From Rhodoferax aquaticus (lineage in GTDB: Bacteria; Pseudomonadota; Gammaproteobacteria; Burkholderiales; Burkholderiaceae_C): a DNA stretch of 64,000 nt. Shown piece after piece: positions 16,780-25,920 of this stretch. The notes beneath the pieces were generated by a model. That model was not told the DNA's origin, did no database searches, and worked only from the letters and a program-made list of their open reading frames with translations. Both the position numbers and the translations under genes were made by a program. The stretch lies in NCBI RefSeq assembly GCF_006974105.1, contig NZ_CP036282.1, forward strand, positions 248,001-312,000. The letters are read 5' to 3'. Numbering within the stretch: position 1 is the stretch's first letter; every line of letters starts with the position of its first letter.

Positions 16780-17619
16780 ATGACCTTTCTTGACCAGCTG
16801 CGCACTGCCGAGCGCCAAAACGGCTCCCTCTTGTGCGTGGGCCTAGACCCTGAGCCCAGCAGATTCCCCGCCCACCTCCACGGCGACGCCAGCAAAATTT
16901 ACGACTTTTGCGCCGCCATCGTGGACGCCACGGCCGACTTGGTCATGGCCTTCAAACCACAAATTGCCTACTTCGCCGCCCACCGCGCCGAAGCGCAGTT
17001 GGAGCGCTTGATGGCCCATATGCGCCGCGCTGCGCCCAACGTGCCCATCATTCTGGACGCCAAGCGTGGCGACATTGGCAGCACCGCCGAGCAATATGCC
17101 AAAGAGGCTTTTGAGCGCTACGGTGCCGATGCTGTCACGCTCTCGCCCTTCATGGGCTTTGACTCCATCCAGCCCTACCTCAAGTACCACGGCAAAGGCG
17201 CGTACCTGCTGTGCCGCACCTCCAACCCCGGTGGCGACGACTTTCAAAACCAGCGTTTGGCCTCGGTAGAGGGGCAACCCACCTTGTTCGAGCACATTGC
17301 CGCCCTGGCGCAAGGCCCATGGAACCTCAATGGACAACTGGGCTTGGTGGTGGGTGCCACCTACCCGGCAGAAATTGAACGGGTGCGTGCCCTCGCACCT
17401 ACCGTGCCCTTGCTGATTCCTGGCGTGGGTGCGCAAGGCGGTGATGCTTTGGCCACGGTCAAGGCGGGCTGGCGCGGCGACGCGCAAGGCACCACAGCCC
17501 CCGTCAGCGTGAACTCGTCGCGCGCCGTGCTCTACGCCAGCAGTGGCGCCGACTTTGTGCAAGCCGCGCGTGCAGAAGCCATCAAGACGCGTGACATCTT
17601 GCAAGCTGCCAAGGTTTAA
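16780..17619 (+). CDS. pyrF: Orotidine 5'-phosphate decarboxylase
   Basis: Last step of UMP synthesis: OMP to UMP plus CO2, cytosolic, 279 residues. The catalytic Lys-Asp motif is in LDAKRGDIGST (near residue 92). The length and the SPFMGFDS motif match the longer PyrF type (type 2) of actinobacteria and beta-proteobacteria. It lies 6 nt after the uracil-DNA glycosylase gene. The ~160 bp after it, up to the DUF1800 gene, hold no gene; a short TTGATAGCAAGCG stretch there resembles part of the dispersed repeat too weakly to call. Confidence 0.95.
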   Translation: MTFLDQLRTAERQNGSLLCVGLDPEPSRFPAHLHGDASKIYDFCAAIVDATADLVMAFKPQIAYFAAHRAEAQLERLMAHMRRAAPNVPIILDAKRGDIGSTAEQYAKEAFERYGADAVTLSPFMGFDSIQPYLKYHGKGAYLLCRTSNPGGDDFQNQRLASVEGQPTLFEHIAALAQGPWNLNGQLGLVVGATYPAEIERVRALAPTVPLLIPGVGAQGGDALATVKAGWRGDAQGTTAPVSVNSSRAVLYASSGADFVQAARAEAIKTRDILQAAKV

Positions 17620-17780
17620 ACCCAGCTAAATTGATAGCAAGCGGCGCACATCTCGTCACAGTTTGCACTGGCTGTTTACGTTTCATTTTGTAAGCAAGCG
17701 CTAAACATCTGGATCCCCTTCTAGACTTCGCGCGTAGGCCCACCCAATTGGCCTGTGCGTCGTTGTGAAGGACTCCTCCC

Positions 17781-19601
17781 GTGAATGAAGATTCGACTGT
17801 CATAGAAGCTGTGGCACCTCCCACAACGCCGCAGCGCGCTGGCCCGGGCGTGCCCTCTACCGCCTTGCTTAGTGTGCTTGCTAGCGCAGCGCTTGCGGCG
17901 TGTGGCGGCGGGAGCACCTCAAGCACGACTAGCAGCTTGCCGCAGGTGCCCGGGCCCAACGTCAATTTGCCCAACACCGCAGCCCCAGTGAAGCCAGCCA
18001 CCGACCAAGAGGCGGCGCGCTTCTTGTTGCAAGCCCAGTTCTCTGCAAGCGATGCCGAAATCGCCGCCGTCAAAGCGCAAGGCTACGCACCCTGGCTGCA
18101 AACGCAAATCGCTGCCTCGTACACCACAGGCTGGGACTGGCTCACTGCCAGTGGTTATGCAGACGTTAACAACCCCAAAAACTACTACGACGTCTCCTAC
18201 ACCGGCGACCGTATGGTATGGAACCAGCTGCTCACGGGCAACGCCGCTGTGCGCAAACGCTGGGCCTTGGCTCTGTCCGAGATTTTTGTGGTCTCGCTCA
18301 CCAGCATTGAGATGACGTGGCGCGGCCACGCCATGGCCCACTACTGGGACACCCTGTGCAAATACGCCACCGGCAACTACCGCGACCTGTTGGAAGCCAT
18401 CACCTTGATGCCCGCCATGGGCTATTTCCTGAATACCAAAGGCAATCGCAAAGAAGACCCTGCTTCAGGCCGCTTGCCCGACGAAAACTATGCCCGTGAG
18501 GTGATGCAGTTGTTCACCATCGGCTTGGTGAACCTCCATATGGACGGCACCCCCGTTTTGGTAGGTGGGAAGCCTGTTGATAGCTACAACGCCGATGATG
18601 TCAGTAACCTGGCCCGCGTGTTCACCGGCTATGACATCGACTGGACCAAGAACACGCCCACGACCATTGGTTCACGCAAGATTCCCAGCATCAACTTGGC
18701 GCGTTTGCCTATGGTTGTGAACGACAGCAACCATTCAGGGCTCGCCGCTACGCTGAAGTTCAACAACAGCCTAAGCACCGGAATCAACATTCCTGCCTTT
18801 CCGGCGGATGGTGCGCTCAAAACGGCACTGGACGCCTTGTTCAACCACGCCAATACCGCCCCCTTTATTTGTAAGCAATTGATTCAGCGCTTGGTCACCA
18901 GCAACCCAAGCCCCGCTTATGTCGGGCGGGTAGCCGCGGTGTTTGCCAACAACGGCAGTGGCGTGCGTGGAGACTTGGCCTACGTGTTTGCCGCCATACT
19001 GACCGACACGGAGGCACGGGGTGCTGCGGGCCTAACCCATCCAGAGTTTGGCAAGCTGCGCGAGCCCATGGTGCGCTTGGCGCAGTGGGGGCGCACGTTT
19101 GGCGCCACATCTCCCACTGAGGTGGGCATGGTGGGTGACCTGAGCGACCCTAGCACCTCGCTGGGGCAAAGCCCTTTGCGGGCACCCTCGGTGTTTAACT
19201 TTTTCAGGCCCGGTTACACGCCGCCGTTTGCCTCACTCACTGCGGGCACCTTGGCTCCAGAGTTCCAGCAGGTCAATGAAACCAGTGTGGGGGGCTACCT
19301 CAACACCATGTTCGGGTTTGTCGACGTGGGCATTCGCACCTGGGACAGCGGAGTGGTCGACACAGTCGCAGCGCCTTACACCGCCGAATTGGCCATCGTG
19401 GACAACGCAAGCAGCTTGGTGAACCGCATCAACCTCTTGCTATGTGCAGGCCAGTTGTCAACCACGACCGTCAAGACCATCGTGGACGCCTTGAACAAGA
19501 CCCCGGTCACCAACACCAGCTCGGCCGTGCTGAAGCGCAACCGCATCTGTGCCGCCGTGCTCTTGACCATGGCCTCGGCCGAATACCTCATCCAAAAGTA
19601 G
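17781..19601 (+). CDS. DUF1800 family exported protein
   Basis: Secreted or membrane-anchored protein of 606 residues with a DUF1800 domain from about residue 75 to the C-terminus (ARFLLQAQFSASDAEIAAV; VMQLFTIGLVNLHMDG). LSVLASAALAAC near residue 40 looks like a lipoprotein signal with Cys, preceded by an unusually long N-terminal tail. The GTG start at 17781 has AAGGA upstream. Function unknown; DUF1800 genes occur next to DUF1501 genes across bacteria, as here (6-nt gap), and the pair is assumed to act together outside the cytoplasm. Confidence 0.82.
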   Translation: MNEDSTVIEAVAPPTTPQRAGPGVPSTALLSVLASAALAACGGGSTSSTTSSLPQVPGPNVNLPNTAAPVKPATDQEAARFLLQAQFSASDAEIAAVKAQGYAPWLQTQIAASYTTGWDWLTASGYADVNNPKNYYDVSYTGDRMVWNQLLTGNAAVRKRWALALSEIFVVSLTSIEMTWRGHAMAHYWDTLCKYATGNYRDLLEAITLMPAMGYFLNTKGNRKEDPASGRLPDENYAREVMQLFTIGLVNLHMDGTPVLVGGKPVDSYNADDVSNLARVFTGYDIDWTKNTPTTIGSRKIPSINLARLPMVVNDSNHSGLAATLKFNNSLSTGINIPAFPADGALKTALDALFNHANTAPFICKQLIQRLVTSNPSPAYVGRVAAVFANNGSGVRGDLAYVFAAILTDTEARGAAGLTHPEFGKLREPMVRLAQWGRTFGATSPTEVGMVGDLSDPSTSLGQSPLRAPSVFNFFRPGYTPPFASLTAGTLAPEFQQVNETSVGGYLNTMFGFVDVGIRTWDSGVVDTVAAPYTAELAIVDNASSLVNRINLLLCAGQLSTTTVKTIVDALNKTPVTNTSSAVLKRNRICAAVLLTMASAEYLIQK

Positions 19602-19607
19602 AACGTT

Positions 19608-21122
19608 ATGCCACCAGATTTTTCTGCCTACGTTTCGCGCCGCAACTTCTTGCGCAGCACCGGCCACGCAGCCTTGGTGGGTGCGGCCCTGCCTATGGGC
19701 TTGAACCTTGCCGCATTGGGTGAAGCGGCCGCCATTACGGACCCGGGCGACTACAAGGCACTGGTCTGCGTTTTTCTGTATGGGGCCAATGACTACGCCA
19801 ACACCGTCGTCACCTACGACCAAGCCAGCTACGACAAATACGCGGCCATACGGCTTCCAGCCGCCAGCGGCGGCATTGCCTTAGCCAGGAGCGACTTGGC
19901 GGCCACACGCCTAGTGCCCAAGGCCCCCGCCACAGCTCCGGTAGACCCGCAGGGCGTGGTGCGGGAGTTTGCTTTGCATCCGCAAATGACAGCCATGGCA
20001 GGGCTGTTCAATGCGGGCAATGCAGCCATTCAGCTCAATGTGGGTCCGCTGATTAAACCCCTGACCCGCGCACAGTACGACAGCAAAAACCGCACGCTTT
20101 ACCCATGCCCGCCCCAGCTGTTCTCCCACAATGACCAGCAGTCCATTTGGCAGTCTTCCGCACCCGAGGGGGCCAAGGTAGGGTGGGGCGGCAAGCTGGG
20201 TGACGATGTGGTGTATGACACACAGGCAGGCACCCCCATCACCACGGTCAACAGCAGTGCTGGCGCTTTGTTTACATGTATGTCCGTCACCGGCAACGCG
20301 GTGTTTTTGTCGGGCAGCAAGACCTTGCAGTACCAGATAAGTTCGACCGGGGCGATCAAGATCAAGCCCGCAACTGACAACACCTTGTTTGGCTCACAAG
20401 ACGTGCGCAACGCACTGGCCTCCATCATTCAAGACCCCACCACGGCGCACAGCTTCGGCAAAGAGTACAACGCCATTACCAAGCGGTCTATGGACGCGGA
20501 GCTCACAGTACGAACAGCGGCGGGACAGCCCATGCCTAACCCCAGCACGCCGTTTCCCAACACCAACTTAGGCAAGCAACTGAAAATGGTGGCCCAACTC
20601 ATCAATGGCCGCGCCACCTTGGGTGTGCGCAGGCAGGTGTTCATGGTCTCCATTGGTGGTTTTGACCTGCATGACAACTTGATCAGCGCGCACCCTGCGC
20701 TCTTGGACCAAGTGGACAAGGCCATTGCTGCGTTCTACTCGGCCACCAAAGACATGGGGCTGGACGACAAGGTCACCACCTTCACCGCATCCGACTTTGG
20801 TCGCACCCTCACCTCCAACGGCGATGGCTCCGACCACGGCTGGGGCAGCCACCACTTCATCGTGGGTGGTGCGGTCAAGGGCGGGGCGTTTTATGGCACA
20901 CCGCCACCCGTGAGTGTGACCAACACATCAGCACCCGAAGACCAATGGCACGTAGGCCAAGGCCGCTTGCTGCCCACTACGTCGGTAGACCAATACGCAG
21001 CCACCATGGCCAAATGGTTTGGGGTGGATGACAGCAAGCTCCACCAAGTGGTGGCCAACATCAACAACTTTGGTGGCACCACGGGCTACCCCCGTGACAT
21101 GGGGTTTATGAAGGCACCTTGA
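19608..21122 (+). CDS. DUF1501 family Tat-exported protein
   Basis: Protein of 504 residues in the DUF1501 family (distant relatives of alkaline phosphatase/sulfatase-like metal enzymes). SRRNFLRSTGHAALVGAALP is a twin-arginine signal, implying export of a folded, probably cofactor-bearing protein. The domain shows CVFLYGANDYANTVV near the start and DFGRTLTSNGDGSDHGWG near residue 400; the Asp/His-rich latter motif is a plausible metal site. It is the partner of the DUF1800 gene just upstream. No substrate can be inferred. Confidence 0.82.
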   Translation: MPPDFSAYVSRRNFLRSTGHAALVGAALPMGLNLAALGEAAAITDPGDYKALVCVFLYGANDYANTVVTYDQASYDKYAAIRLPAASGGIALARSDLAATRLVPKAPATAPVDPQGVVREFALHPQMTAMAGLFNAGNAAIQLNVGPLIKPLTRAQYDSKNRTLYPCPPQLFSHNDQQSIWQSSAPEGAKVGWGGKLGDDVVYDTQAGTPITTVNSSAGALFTCMSVTGNAVFLSGSKTLQYQISSTGAIKIKPATDNTLFGSQDVRNALASIIQDPTTAHSFGKEYNAITKRSMDAELTVRTAAGQPMPNPSTPFPNTNLGKQLKMVAQLINGRATLGVRRQVFMVSIGGFDLHDNLISAHPALLDQVDKAIAAFYSATKDMGLDDKVTTFTASDFGRTLTSNGDGSDHGWGSHHFIVGGAVKGGAFYGTPPPVSVTNTSAPEDQWHVGQGRLLPTTSVDQYAATMAKWFGVDDSKLHQVVANINNFGGTTGYPRDMGFMKAP

Positions 21123-21185
21123 TGACAGGGTGGGCGCCTGGCTGGGAGTACGATGCGCCAGCATCACACCCCGCCCAGGAGCCCC

Positions 21186-21890
21186 ATGATCGACCTGTAC
21201 ACCGCGGCCACGCCCAACGGCCACAAAGTCTCCATCGCGCTTGAAGAGCTAGGCCTGCCCTACACCTTGCAGGTGCTAGACCTGTCCAAGGGCGAGCAGA
21301 AAACGCCCACCTTCTTGGCCATCAACCCCAATGGCCGCATTCCCGCCATCGTGGACCGCGCCGCCGACGACTTTGCGGTGTTTGAGTCCGGCGCCATTCT
21401 CATTTACTTGGCGGAAAAGACCGGGCAGCTCATGCCGACCGACGCCAAGGGCCGTTCGCAAGTGCTGCAGTGGCTCATGTTCCAAATGGGCGGTGTGGGG
21501 CCCATGATGGGGCAGGCCAATGTGTTTTACCGCTACTTCCCAGAAAAAATTCAAGCCGCCATAGACCGCTACCAAGGCGAGAGCAAGCGCCTTTTGCGCG
21601 TGCTCGACGGCCACTTGGCCCACCACGAATACTTGGCAGGCGACTACTCCATTGCCGATATTGCCAACTGGGCTTGGGCCCGCACCCACCGCTGGTCGGG
21701 CGTGGATGTGTCTGACCTGCCGCACCTGCAGCGCTGGCTAGAAGCCATTCGCCAGCGGCCCGCCTCACAGCGCGGGCTCAATGCGCCGCCGTCGGCGCTG
21801 GACCTGCGCAAAGATGGCGACGCCAAAGCCCAAGCCTTTGCCGACAAGGCCCGCACCATGGTGGAAATGGGGCAGTCTGCCAAGTCCTGA
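21186..21890 (+). CDS. Glutathione S-transferase, YfcG/Ure2p-like
   Basis: Cytosolic glutathione transferase, 234 residues. The N-terminal thioredoxin-fold domain starts [20 protein letters not shown], the YfcG/Ure2p-like form with TPNGHK at the glutathione-activating position, and continues [11 protein letters not shown]. The C-terminal helical domain contains [16 protein letters not shown] 21186 is preferred to the upstream ATG at 21153, which would add an unconserved tail. Likely disulphide reductase activity by family analogy. Confidence 0.88.
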   Translation: MIDLYTAATPNGHKVSIALEELGLPYTLQVLDLSKGEQKTPTFLAINPNGRIPAIVDRAADDFAVFESGAILIYLAEKTGQLMPTDAKGRSQVLQWLMFQMGGVGPMMGQANVFYRYFPEKIQAAIDRYQGESKRLLRVLDGHLAHHEYLAGDYSIADIANWAWARTHRWSGVDVSDLPHLQRWLEAIRQRPASQRGLNAPPSALDLRKDGDAKAQAFADKARTMVEMGQSAKS

Positions 21891-21927
21891 CGGTTGTTTG
21901 CTTTTCATCGTTTGAAAGAGGTATGCC

Positions 21928-22548
21928 ATGAAGCTCTACTGCGCTTACCGCGCCCCCAGCCCCCGCCGTGTGCTGATGTTCTTGGTTGAGAAAAACATCA
22001 CCGGCATAGAAATGGTCAACGTCGACCTCAACGCGGGCGAGCACCGCAGCCCCGACTATTTGGTCAAAAGCCCCTTGGCCAAAGTCCCGGCGCTGGAGTT
22101 GGATGACGGCCGCGTGCTGACCGAAACACGCGCCATTTGCACCTACCTCGAAGGCCTGCACCCCGAGCCCAACCTCATGGGCGTGGACTATGACGAGCGC
22201 GCCTTCATTGAAATGGCCGACCGCCGGGCCGAGCTGTATTTGCTTGCAGGCATTGCCAACTGCATTCGCCACACCCACCCCGGCTTGGCAGCGCTTGAGC
22301 AGCCGCAGTTTGCCGAGTTTGGCCGCTCGCAGGGTGAAAAAGTGCTGGAGCTGGCCCGGTGGTTTGACCAGATATTGCAAGGCCAGCCCTTTATGGCGGG
22401 CGCGCGCTTCACCATTGCCGACATTACCGCCTTCTGCGCCCTGGAATTCGCGCGCGGCTTGATGCGCTTTAGCCCCGATCGCCACGGTTTGGCAGCCTTG
22501 CAAGACTGGCGCGACCGCATCAACGCGCGCCCCAGCGCCAAGGTCTAG
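21928..22548 (+). CDS. Glutathione S-transferase family protein
   Basis: Second glutathione transferase, 206 residues, different subfamily from its neighbour. The N-terminal domain MKLYCAYRAPSPRRVLMFL is followed by LAKVPALELDDGRVLTET, the glutathione-contacting Val-Pro and Glu-Thr region. The C-terminal domain has FTIADITAFCALEFARG. ATG 21928 has GAAAGAGGT upstream. It lies 37 nt after the first transferase and may be co-transcribed. Substrate unknown. Confidence 0.85.
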   Translation: MKLYCAYRAPSPRRVLMFLVEKNITGIEMVNVDLNAGEHRSPDYLVKSPLAKVPALELDDGRVLTETRAICTYLEGLHPEPNLMGVDYDERAFIEMADRRAELYLLAGIANCIRHTHPGLAALEQPQFAEFGRSQGEKVLELARWFDQILQGQPFMAGARFTIADITAFCALEFARGLMRFSPDRHGLAALQDWRDRINARPSAKV

Positions 22549-22681
22549 GCCGCGCTGGCCCGGCCCGTGGCGCGCGATGAGGCCATCCAAAGCACACAAA
22601 AATAAGCAAGCAGCAAAGCGCGAATGGGCCTAGACTGGCGCGCTACCGCTGCAGTTTTTTGTTTTCTTTGGAGACCACGCT

Positions 22682-24334
22682 ATGTCGGATCAAAGTAATG
22701 CAAGCAACAAGTCCACCTCGGCGCTGTATGGGGACAAGGCGCTTCTTGCAGTCATGGCCCTTGGGGCTGCGGTCTCTTTGGCCCTAGGTTTGCAAATGGG
22801 CTCGATTGGCTTGGCCTTAGGGCTGAGCTTGTTTCTTCTTCTTGCAGGTTTCGGTCTCCTCTCCATGTCGGGCGGCACCCCCGTCAGCCGCTTTGGCCTG
22901 ACCACCCTGCTGGTCGCCACGGTGGCTTTGCACATGCAGCTGGCGCAAGGGGCCAGCGAGTCCCACTTTGGCGTATTTGTCGTCATGGGTGTGCTCTTGA
23001 TTTATGGCGACTGGAAGCTCATTGCGTATGGCGCAGTGCTCTTCATCGTGCACCACTTCGCGTTTGATAGCATGCAAGCCGCCGGGGCTGGCGTGTACTT
23101 CGCGGCCGACGCGGCCAACTCCCGGGTGTGGGTCCACGCGCTGTATGTCGTGGCCCAGGCCGTGGTCTGCGCTGCGCTGGCCAACCACCAAAACGAGTTG
23201 GCTAATCAAGGCAAAGAACTCTCGCGTTTGGTGGCCGGCATCAACCGGGCCGACGGCATATCCCTGAGCGTGATCGGTGTGCAAACCAGCAGTGAAGGGG
23301 GCAGTGCCTTGCGTGCCACGCTAGAGCGCATGGACGCAGCGGTATCGGCCGTGCGCTCTGGCGCATCCAGCATCGAAGTGGCCTCATCTGAGATTGCCAG
23401 CGGCAACCAAGACCTGAGCGACCGCACCGAGCAAACCGCCAGCAACCTGCAGCGCACCGCCAGCAGCATGGCCGCGCTCACCAGCACCGTGAAGCAGTCT
23501 GCCGACAACGCCCGCCAAGCCAACCAACTGGCCATGAGCGCCAGCACCGTGGCTATTCAAGGTGGCGAGGTAGTAGCGCAGGTGGTCAACACCATGCAGG
23601 GCATTAACGAATCCAGCCGCAAGATCTCAGACATCATCAGCGTCATTGACGGCATTGCCTTCCAAACCAACATCTTGGCGCTCAATGCGGCGGTTGAGGC
23701 CGCCCGTGCCGGTGAGCAGGGCCGTGGCTTTGCCGTGGTGGCCAGTGAGGTGCGCTCGCTGGCAGGGCGCAGCGCCGAGGCTGCCAAAGAAATCAAGAGC
23801 CTCATTGGCGCCAGCGTAGAGCGCGTGGAGCAGGGCACCGCGCTGGTAGACCAAGCCGGTGCCACCATGACCGAGGTGGTCAGCTCCATCAAGCGCGTGA
23901 CCGATATCATGGGCGAGATCAGCGCCGCCAGCAGCGAACAAGCCGCCGGTGTGGCCGAGGTGGGTGAAGCTGTCACGCAAATGGACCAAGCCACCCAGCA
24001 AAACGCCGCACTGGTGGAACAAATGGCCGCTGCGGCCAGCAGCCTCAAAAGCCAAGCGCAAGAGCTGGTACAAACCGTGGCCGTGTTTTCCGCTGGGGCT
24101 GGAACGCCCCGTCGCGCGGCTCCGCGCGCAGCGCCCCGTGCCGCCCCTGCGCCGCAGCGCCCAGCCATGAGCGCACCACGCATTGCCGCGCCCAAAGCAC
24201 CCGCCGCACGCGCGCCCTTGCGTGTAGCCGCCCCTGCTAAGCCTGCCGCCCCCGCACCGCGCTTGGCCGCTGCCAAGTCCGGCCCACCCAAGGTCACGCC
24301 CAAGGGCGGGGATGACGCTTGGGAAACCTTTTAA
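22682..24334 (+). CDS. Methyl-accepting chemotaxis protein with polytopic N-terminal module
   Basis: Chemoreceptor of 550 residues. The first ~165 residues form several membrane helices with no periplasmic sensor domain; a His-containing segment (HMQL, SHFGVF, VHHFAF) stands out within them. A coiled linker leads to the cytoplasmic signalling domain (about 225-465), with hairpin tip [20 protein letters not shown] and the methylation helices. The tail (about 465-540) is Ala/Pro-rich, ending in DDAWETF, which matches the NWETF pentapeptide that tethers CheR/CheB in enterics. ATG 22682 has GGAG upstream. The stop overlaps the stop of the convergent asparaginase gene. Confidence 0.9.
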   Translation: MSDQSNASNKSTSALYGDKALLAVMALGAAVSLALGLQMGSIGLALGLSLFLLLAGFGLLSMSGGTPVSRFGLTTLLVATVALHMQLAQGASESHFGVFVVMGVLLIYGDWKLIAYGAVLFIVHHFAFDSMQAAGAGVYFAADAANSRVWVHALYVVAQAVVCAALANHQNELANQGKELSRLVAGINRADGISLSVIGVQTSSEGGSALRATLERMDAAVSAVRSGASSIEVASSEIASGNQDLSDRTEQTASNLQRTASSMAALTSTVKQSADNARQANQLAMSASTVAIQGGEVVAQVVNTMQGINESSRKISDIISVIDGIAFQTNILALNAAVEAARAGEQGRGFAVVASEVRSLAGRSAEAAKEIKSLIGASVERVEQGTALVDQAGATMTEVVSSIKRVTDIMGEISAASSEQAAGVAEVGEAVTQMDQATQQNAALVEQMAAAASSLKSQAQELVQTVAVFSAGAGTPRRAAPRAAPRAAPAPQRPAMSAPRIAAPKAPAARAPLRVAAPAKPAAPAPRLAAAKSGPPKVTPKGGDDAWETF

Positions 24335-25338
24335 GCCGTTTGCAGCTTAAACACCGGCAGGCGGTCGCCCACATGCACTTGGCGGGCATTGCGCAAGGTT
24401 TGTGCGCGCCAGGGTTGCAGGGCCGTGCGTTGCGCATCGTCCATCCAGCCCAACTGGTCTAGCACCTCTACTGCAGCGGCAAACAAGGCGGGCTTGTTGC
24501 CATCCAAAATCTTGATCGCAAAGGCCTCGCCCCGGCTCTTGCTGCCCACCACCTGCACCCCGTCGGCCCCCACTTTGGTCACCCAGTCGCCACGGCCCAC
24601 CGTCATAAAGTCCAGGTCGTTGCGGGCGGTGCCGCTCACCATCTCGGGGTGGCCGGTCATGGCGTCTGACAGCAAGGCAAAGCTCTCGCCAAACTCCGCG
24701 TCTTGCGCGCCGCTGGCCAAGCGCGCATAACCATAGGCCAGCTTAGACAAAGGCATGGCGTAGTTGGGCGCCGAGCAGCCGTCAATGCCCATGGGCATGT
24801 CTTGCGCGTCCATGCCCACGGCGCGGGCCACCTCGGTGCGAATGGCTTGCTGCAGCGGGTGCATGGGGTCAATGTAGTCGTCCAAGCGCATGCCGTGCAG
24901 CACGCAATGCGCCAAAAAGCCCGTGTGCTTGCCGCTGCAGTTGTTGTGGCGCTCATCAAACTTCAGGTCAGCCGGTGGCCCTTGGTCAAGTGCTGCAAAC
25001 AGGCTAGGCACATGGCAGCCGCAGCGCAGCGCGGTGTAGTCCAGGTCGATCTTGTCCAGCATGCCTTGCGCCTGCATCACATGCATGGGCTCGCCGTTGT
25101 GGCTGGCGCACAGTAGCGCAATTTGCGGTTTGCTAAAACCAAAGTGCTGCGGCCCCTTGGCCTGCACAAAGGGCAAGGCTTGCAGCGCCTTCAAGGTGGA
25201 GCGGGTAAACGTCACCATGTGCGGGTTGCCCACATGGGCCACCAGCTCGCCTTTGGTGTTCACCACGGCCACCGCACCAAAATGCAGGCACTCGGCCATG
25301 CCACCACGGGTCAGCTCAATAAGGGGTTCAAGTTGCAC
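24331..25338 (-). CDS. L-asparaginase II family protein
   Basis: Asparaginase of the Rhizobium etli AnsA/PF06089 type (unrelated to the E. coli enzymes), about 335 residues, hydrolysing Asn to Asp and ammonia. [12 protein letters not shown] is the family active-site segment and ASHNGEPMH a second conserved block. The GTG start at 25338 is chosen because AGGAG lies about 9 nt upstream and the family begins at this Val-Gln-Leu; a longer frame to 25404 adds a non-conserved stretch. No signal peptide. Ends tail to tail with the chemoreceptor gene, overlapping by 4 nt. Confidence 0.87.
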   Translation of the reverse strand: MQLEPLIELTRGGMAECLHFGAVAVVNTKGELVAHVGNPHMVTFTRSTLKALQALPFVQAKGPQHFGFSKPQIALLCASHNGEPMHVMQAQGMLDKIDLDYTALRCGCHVPSLFAALDQGPPADLKFDERHNNCSGKHTGFLAHCVLHGMRLDDYIDPMHPLQQAIRTEVARAVGMDAQDMPMGIDGCSAPNYAMPLSKLAYGYARLASGAQDAEFGESFALLSDAMTGHPEMVSGTARNDLDFMTVGRGDWVTKVGADGVQVVGSKSRGEAFAIKILDGNKPALFAAAVEVLDQLGWMDDAQRTALQPWRAQTLRNARQVHVGDRLPVFKLQTA

Positions 25339-25402
25339 GGCGTGGGCTCCTGGCGGTTGGGCTAATGGGGAAAGGAAAGCGAGGCCCAAGCATAGCCCAG
25401 GC

Positions 25403-25429
25403 AAAAAAAACGCCCTTCAAAAGGGCGTT
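25403..25429 (-). terminator. Rho-independent terminator of the Bor-like gene
   Basis: AACGCCCTT (25409-25417) and AAGGGCGTT (25421-25429) form a 9-bp stem with a 3-nt loop. On the minus strand it is followed by a run of eight T. It lies just after the stop of the Bor-like lipoprotein gene and before the asparaginase start. Confidence 0.88.
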
Positions 25430-25447
25430 CGGTTGGCAGCGCAATGC

Positions 25448-25744
25448 TTACTTGCAATGCACGCGCACAGTGCGGGGCGAGTAAATGCCCAAGGTCACGA
25501 TGTTCAACATCACGTCAGAGCCGGTTTGCTCTACTTCCACAGCCACCACCTTGTTGGCACCGCCGCACACCTGGGCTGCGTCTACGGTGGTGTTTTGGCC
25601 AATGCCGTCTACCCAAAACGTTTGGCTATCGGTCAGCTTGGCAGAGGTCGCCGCCGGCGTCTCCCCGGCAATGTTAAAGCGCTGGTTTGCGCACCCCATC
25701 AACAGCACACCAGCACACGCCGTTGCCAACAAAGCTTTCAACAT
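25448..25744 (-). CDS. Bor/Iss-like outer-membrane lipoprotein
   Basis: Small lipoprotein, 98 residues. The signal peptide ends in the lipobox LLMGC (Cys 18). The rest matches phage lambda Bor and E. coli Iss: a QTFWVDGIGQ stretch, VDAAQVCGGA, and the ending TLGIYSPRTVRVHC. Bor and Iss increase serum survival when expressed by lysogens; here the role is unknown. It is not accompanied by any phage gene. ATG has AAGGAG upstream. It has its own terminator, so it is probably monocistronic. Confidence 0.82.
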   Translation of the reverse strand: MLKALLATACAGVLLMGCANQRFNIAGETPAATSAKLTDSQTFWVDGIGQNTTVDAAQVCGGANKVVAVEVEQTGSDVMLNIVTLGIYSPRTVRVHCK

Positions 25745-25920
25745 AAGGAGTTCTCCGTAAGGAAGTTTGATCGAACCATGCCGACCCCTAGCGGGCCAAG
25801 GGCAAATTCATTATAGGAAGCAAGCCCCAGCCCGTACACCCCGAAGTAGGCCTGTTTTGCAAGCCAGCGTATTGCGCAAATGCGTGGGGTATTCGCCCAC
25901 GGCACCAGCCCGCGCAACGC

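Noticed and set aside
17620..17780. Another copy of the dispersed repeat after pyrF
   Set aside because: Only TTGATAGC and a later AAGCGCTA-like stretch agree; too little to call.
25052..25816. 254-codon frame on the plus strand across asparaginase and Bor genes
   Set aside because: Antisense shadow; it would run through the terminator and both minus-strand genes.
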